This document shows, in pieces, positions 60,436 through 64,000 of a stretch of DNA of 64,000 bases (position 1 is the stretch's first letter; every line of letters begins with the position of its first letter). The translations under genes were made by a program, and so were the position numbers. Location: assembly GCF_001042905.1 (NCBI RefSeq), contig NZ_JYLB01000003.1:743829-807828 (forward strand), in the 5' to 3' direction. The stretch is from Pseudomonas lini. GTDB lineage: Bacteria > Pseudomonadota > Gammaproteobacteria > Pseudomonadales > Pseudomonadaceae. The notes below the pieces were generated by a model. It searched no databases. It was not told the origin of the DNA and saw nothing but the letters and a program-made list of their open reading frames with translations.

Positions 60436-62886
60436 ATGACCAGTCCAACCCCCTGCTACCACTGCGCTCTGCCCGTCCCGGCCGGCAGTCGCTTCACCGC
60501 CGCCGTCCTCGGGGATACCCGCGAGTTCTGCTGCCCGGGTTGCCAGGCAGTGGCCGAGGCCATCGTGGCCGGCGGACTGGAAACCTATTACCAGCATCGC
60601 AGCGAGTCATCGGCCAACCCCGAAGCGCTGCCAGTGCAGTTGGTGGATGAACTGGCGCTGTACGACCGCGCCGATGTGCAACAACCCTTTGTCCGCCACG
60701 AAGGCGAACTCGCCGAAACCACCCTGTTGATGGAAGGCATCAGTTGCGCCGCCTGCGGCTGGTTGATCGAGAAACACCTGCGTGCCTTGCCAGCGGTGGC
60801 CGAAGCACGCTTGAACCTGTCCAACCATCGCCTGCACGTGCGCTGGGCCGACGCGCAATTACCATTGAGTCAGGTGCTCAGCGAATTGCGTCACATCGGT
60901 TACGCCGCCCACCCTTATCAGGCCGACCGCGCCAGTGAACAACTGGCCAGCGAAAACCGCCTGGCCTTGCGCCAACTCGGGGTCGCCGGGCTGCTGTGGT
61001 TCCAGGCGATGATGGCAACCATGGCCACCTGGCCGGAATTCAACATTGACCTCAGCCCCGAACTGCACACCATCCTGCGCTGGGTCGCGCTGTTTCTGAC
61101 CACCCCGATCGTGTTCTACAGCTGCGCACCATTCTTCAAAGGCGCGATGCGCGACTTGCGCACCCGTCACCTGACCATGGACGTTTCGGTGTCGCTGGCG
61201 ATCGGCAGTGCCTATATCGCCGGGATCTGGACCTCGATCACCGGGGTCGGCGAGCTGTATTTCGATGCGGTAGGGATGTTTGCGCTATTCCTGCTGGCCG
61301 GGCGTTATCTGGAACGTCGCGCCCGGGAACGCACCGCTGCCGCGACCGCACAGCTGGTCAATCTGTTGCCCGCTTCCTGCCTGCGGCTGGGTGCCGATGG
61401 CCAGAGCGAGCGGATTCTGCTCAGCGAGTTGCGCGTGGGCGATCAGGTGCTGGTACATCCCGGTTCGATTCTGCCGGCCGACGGCAAGATCCTCGACGGT
61501 CAATCAAGCATCGACGAATCCCTGCTCACCGGCGAATACTTGCCACAACCACGGACCCCGGGCGATGCCGTCACCGCCGGCACCTTGAACGTCGAAGGTG
61601 CGCTGACCGTGGAAGTCCTGGCGCTGGGGCAGGACACGCGACTGTCGGCCATCGTCCGCCTGCTGGATCGCGCCCAGGCCGAAAAGCCAAGACTGGCGGA
61701 AATCGCCGACCGCGCCGCCCAATGGTTTTTGCTGTTGTCACTTATCGCGGTGGCCGCCATTGGCCTGCTGTGGTGGGAACTGGACTCTTCGCGAGCCTTC
61801 TGGATTGTCCTGGCGATGCTCGTTGCCACGTGCCCATGCGCCTTGTCACTGGCCACTCCAACCGCCCTCACCGCCGCCACCGGCACGCTGCACAAGCTCG
61901 GTCTGTTGTTGACGCGCGGCCATGTGCTGGAAGGCCTGAACCAGATCGACACGGTGATTTTCGACAAGACCGGCACCCTCACCGAAGGTCGCCTGGCCTT
62001 GCGTTCGATCCGGCCGCTTGGGGCCCTGACCAGCGATCAATGCCTGAGCCTCGCCGCCGCCCTGGAAAACCGTTCCGAGCACCCGATCGCCCGAGCCTTT
62101 GGCCGCGCACCGCTGGCCGCCGAAGAAGTTCACAGCACGCCGGGCCTGGGTCTGGAGGGGTTGGTCGGCGCACAACGCCTGCGCATTGGCCAGCCAGGGT
62201 TTGTCTGCGAACTCAGCGGCGCTCAAACGCCAGTAATGCCCGATGAACCCGGCCAATGGCTGTTGCTCGGCGACAGCCAAGGGCCGCTGGCATGGTTCGT
62301 ACTCGATGACCGTTTACGCGCCGACACACCCGCCCTGCTGGCGGCCTGCAAGGCTCGCGGCTGGCGCACGTTGCTGCTGTCCGGCGACAGCTCCCCGATG
62401 GTCGCCAGCGTCGCTGCCGAATTGGGCATCGACGAGGCCCGTGGCGGTTTGCGTCCGGACGATAAACTGCAGGTGCTGCAACAGCTGCACAAGGAAGGCC
62501 GCAAGGTGTTGATGCTCGGTGACGGGGTCAACGATGTGCCGGTGCTGGCCGCCGCCGACATCAGCGTGGCGATGGGGTCGGCCACCGATCTGGCGAAAAC
62601 CAGTGCCGACGCGGTGCTGCTGTCGAACCGACTCGACGCGCTGGTGCAAGCCTTCAGCCTGGCTCGTCGTACCCGTCGGGTCATCATCGAGAACTTGCTG
62701 TGGGCAGCGCTGTACAATGGCCTCATGCTGCCGTTCGCTGCCCTTGGCTGGATCACTCCGGTATGGGCCGCGGTCGGCATGTCGATCAGTTCGTTGACCG
62801 TGGTGCTGAATGCCCTGCGCCTGACTCGCCTGCCGAGCGCGCCGGCTGCCGGCACCACGCCAGAAACCCGCCCGCTGCCGGCCTGA
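60436..62886 (+). CDS. ccoI: copper-exporting P1B ATPase for cbb3 assembly (CcoI)
   Basis: An 816-residue P-type ATPase of the FixI/CopA2 type, which delivers Cu+ across the inner membrane for CuB of cbb3 oxidase. The N-terminus has Cys pairs CYHC and CCPGC and an HMA domain with GISCAACGW (~107). Eight helices follow, with the transport motif CPCALS (~466), phosphorylation site DKTGT (Asp510) and hinge GDGVNDVP (~695). The ATG at 60436 (MTSPTPC) lies close behind the repeat at 60311-60420. An in-frame ATG nine codons upstream is inside the repeat. Confidence 0.94.
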   Translation: MTSPTPCYHCALPVPAGSRFTAAVLGDTREFCCPGCQAVAEAIVAGGLETYYQHRSESSANPEALPVQLVDELALYDRADVQQPFVRHEGELAETTLLMEGISCAACGWLIEKHLRALPAVAEARLNLSNHRLHVRWADAQLPLSQVLSELRHIGYAAHPYQADRASEQLASENRLALRQLGVAGLLWFQAMMATMATWPEFNIDLSPELHTILRWVALFLTTPIVFYSCAPFFKGAMRDLRTRHLTMDVSVSLAIGSAYIAGIWTSITGVGELYFDAVGMFALFLLAGRYLERRARERTAAATAQLVNLLPASCLRLGADGQSERILLSELRVGDQVLVHPGSILPADGKILDGQSSIDESLLTGEYLPQPRTPGDAVTAGTLNVEGALTVEVLALGQDTRLSAIVRLLDRAQAEKPRLAEIADRAAQWFLLLSLIAVAAIGLLWWELDSSRAFWIVLAMLVATCPCALSLATPTALTAATGTLHKLGLLLTRGHVLEGLNQIDTVIFDKTGTLTEGRLALRSIRPLGALTSDQCLSLAAALENRSEHPIARAFGRAPLAAEEVHSTPGLGLEGLVGAQRLRIGQPGFVCELSGAQTPVMPDEPGQWLLLGDSQGPLAWFVLDDRLRADTPALLAACKARGWRTLLLSGDSSPMVASVAAELGIDEARGGLRPDDKLQVLQQLHKEGRKVLMLGDGVNDVPVLAAADISVAMGSATDLAKTSADAVLLSNRLDALVQAFSLARRTRRVIIENLLWAALYNGLMLPFAALGWITPVWAAVGMSISSLTVVLNALRLTRLPSAPAAGTTPETRPLPA

Positions 62887-62908
62887 GCCGCGCGGGCATG
62901 GAGTCCAG

Positions 62909-63127
62909 ATGCCAGCTCTCTACGTGATGATCCCGGCCGCGCTGCTGATCGTGGCCATCGCTATCTATATCTTCTTCTGGGCGGTCGACAGCGGTCAGTA
63001 CGACGACCTCGACGGCCCGGCCCACAGCATTCTGTTCGACGATCAGGACCCGAACCACAAGGCAGCGGTCGACGAGGCCAGCGGCCATCCGGCCAAACCG
63101 GACGACAAGGCGCCGCCCCATGCTTGA
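62909..63127 (+). CDS. ccoS: cbb3 oxidase maturation protein CcoS
   Basis: A 72-residue one-helix protein (MPALYVMIPAALLIVAIAIYIFFWAV) with the family motif DSGQYDDLDGPAHSIL; CcoS is needed for insertion of hemes b and CuB into CcoN. It starts 22 bases after ccoI and overlaps the next gene by 8 bases. Confidence 0.93.
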   Translation: MPALYVMIPAALLIVAIAIYIFFWAVDSGQYDDLDGPAHSILFDDQDPNHKAAVDEASGHPAKPDDKAPPHA

Positions 63128-63803
63128 ATTGGCGCCACTGTTGCTGTCTGCGCTGATCCTCGGTCTGCTCGGCGGCGGGCATTGCCTGGGCATGTGCGGC
63201 GGCTTGATGGGCGCGTTGACCCTGGCGATCCCCAAGGAACAACGCAGCCGACGCTTTCGACTATTGCTGGCCTACAACCTGGGGCGAATTCTCAGCTACG
63301 CTGCCGCCGGTCTTCTGATCGGCCTGGCCGGCTGGGCCGTGGCCAATAGCCCGGCGGCGATGTTCATGCGCATCCTCGCCGGACTGCTGCTGATCGCCAT
63401 GGGTCTGTACCTGGCCGGTTGGTGGAGCGGCCTGACCCGCATCGAAAGCCTCGGCCGTGGCCTGTGGCGGCATATCCAGCCGGTGGCCAACACACTATTG
63501 CCCGTGTCGAACCTGCCCCGCGCCCTGCTACTGGGCGCACTGTGGGGCTGGCTGCCATGTGGGCTGGTTTACAGCACATTGCTGTGGTCGGCGAGCCAGG
63601 GCAATGCACTGGACAGTGCGTTGCTGATGCTGGCATTCGGGCTGGGTACCTGGCCGGTGCTGCTCGCCACAGGGCTGGCTGCCGAGCGTGTCACGGCGTT
63701 GTTGCGCAAACGCAGCGTCCGCATGACCGGTGGCTTGCTGGTGATGGTGTTCGGCATCTGGACCTTACCGGGGCCGCATCAACATTGGCTCATGGGGCAT
63801 TAG
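63120..63803 (+). CDS. TauE/SafE- or UreH-like membrane protein of the cco locus
   Basis: A 227-residue protein with six hydrophobic segments, of the DsbD_2/UreH-like group. The motif GGGHCLGMCGG near the N-terminus (His20, Cys21, Cys25) and WLPCGLVYSTL in the middle (a Pro-Cys in helix 4) are typical of the copy found after ccoS in many Proteobacteria. A role in metal or thiol supply for cbb3 assembly is likely from the company it keeps, not shown. It overlaps ccoS by 8 bases, so is translationally coupled. Confidence 0.85.
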   Translation: MLELAPLLLSALILGLLGGGHCLGMCGGLMGALTLAIPKEQRSRRFRLLLAYNLGRILSYAAAGLLIGLAGWAVANSPAAMFMRILAGLLLIAMGLYLAGWWSGLTRIESLGRGLWRHIQPVANTLLPVSNLPRALLLGALWGWLPCGLVYSTLLWSASQGNALDSALLMLAFGLGTWPVLLATGLAAERVTALLRKRSVRMTGGLLVMVFGIWTLPGPHQHWLMGH

Positions 63804-63818
63804 ATCGGCAGTGGCCCC

Positions 63819-63873
63819 ATCGCGGGCAAGACTCGCTCCTACAGGAGTTCGCGATCCCTTGTAGGAGCGAGGC
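63819..63873. repeat. REP-like repeat after the cco locus
   Basis: ATCGCGGGCAAGACTCGCTC and TACAGG at the left, GTAGGAGCGAGGC at the right: an incomplete inverted pair, with another GTAGGAGCG at 63904. Confidence 0.65.
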
Positions 63874-63930
63874 TGTTGTGGTCGAATGTTTTTAGACCAT
63901 GATGTAGGAGCGTCGATCTAAGGAAGCATC

Positions 63931-64000
63931 ATGGGTTATCGGGTTGTAACGTCAGAGGAAAAAGCAGAAGCCATTCGCTTGGTTGTGGAGATGCATTACT
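63931..64000 (+). CDS. 5' end of an unidentified gene (partial)
   Basis: An ATG at 63931, six bases after AAGGAAG, opens 23 codons (MGYRVVTSEEKAEAIRLVVE...) to the window end. The basic/acidic helical opening faintly resembles the start of a helix-turn-helix protein or transposase (KAEAIRLV), but this is too short to call. In P. aeruginosa hemN would come next, so an insertion here is possible. Confidence 0.45.
   Translation, partial: MGYRVVTSEEKAEAIRLVVEMHY

Overview
The window is a Pseudomonas chromosome segment, most likely from the P. fluorescens complex. The evidence is gene order, very Pseudomonas-like proteins (PsrA, LexA/SulA, a PA1571-type small protein, two tandem cbb3 oxidase operons) and dense REP-type intergenic repeats. 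No other genome could be consulted, so statements about P. aeruginosa gene order come from memory.

Region 1 (1-35 kb) follows the order I know as PA2989-PA3020 in P. aeruginosa: a glycerophosphodiester phosphodiesterase, soluble transhydrogenase sthA, an ApbE flavin transferase, an MFS carboxylate symporter, gapB, mfd, csiV, thioinosine phosphorylase, nagZ, psrA, lexA-sulA, topA, the beta-oxidation operon fadBA, a universal stress protein, ABC-F uup and lytic transglycosylase slt. Two departures stand out. The nqr operon expected beside apbE is not here. Two large paralogous SWIM-SNF2 helicases, facing each other, sit between csiV and the phosphorylase gene.

Region 2 (34.7-42.7 kb) is a junction zone. 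It holds an isolated type VI secretion amidase/immunity pair (Tae4/Tai4), an ABC exporter, a PA1571-type small protein, pdxB, a MATE efflux pump, tusA and rlmM, separated by REP repeats.

Region 3 (42.9-64 kb) follows the PA1562-PA1547 order: acnA, a CPBP membrane protease, aer, a small alpha/beta hydrolase, then two complete ccoNOQP operons in tandem (the first with an ANR-type box upstream) and the assembly genes ccoG-H-I-S plus a TauE-like membrane protein. Together these make, assemble and supply copper to high-affinity cbb3 terminal oxidases. A 2-kb accessory insert (secreted metallophosphoesterase plus a FitAB/VapBC-type toxin-antitoxin pair) separates the second oxidase operon from ccoG. 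The window ends in the first 23 codons of an unidentified gene.

Regulatory signals that can be read directly include two LexA boxes before lexA, two abutting PsrA boxes before psrA, an ANR box before the first cco operon, a near-perfect palindrome before the toxin-antitoxin pair, inverted repeats between gapB and mfd, and several intrinsic terminators. I found no rRNA, tRNA, CRISPR array or prophage. The best candidates for something new are the paralogous helicase pair, the accessory cassette inside the cco locus and an orphan terminator that may end an unannotated small RNA.
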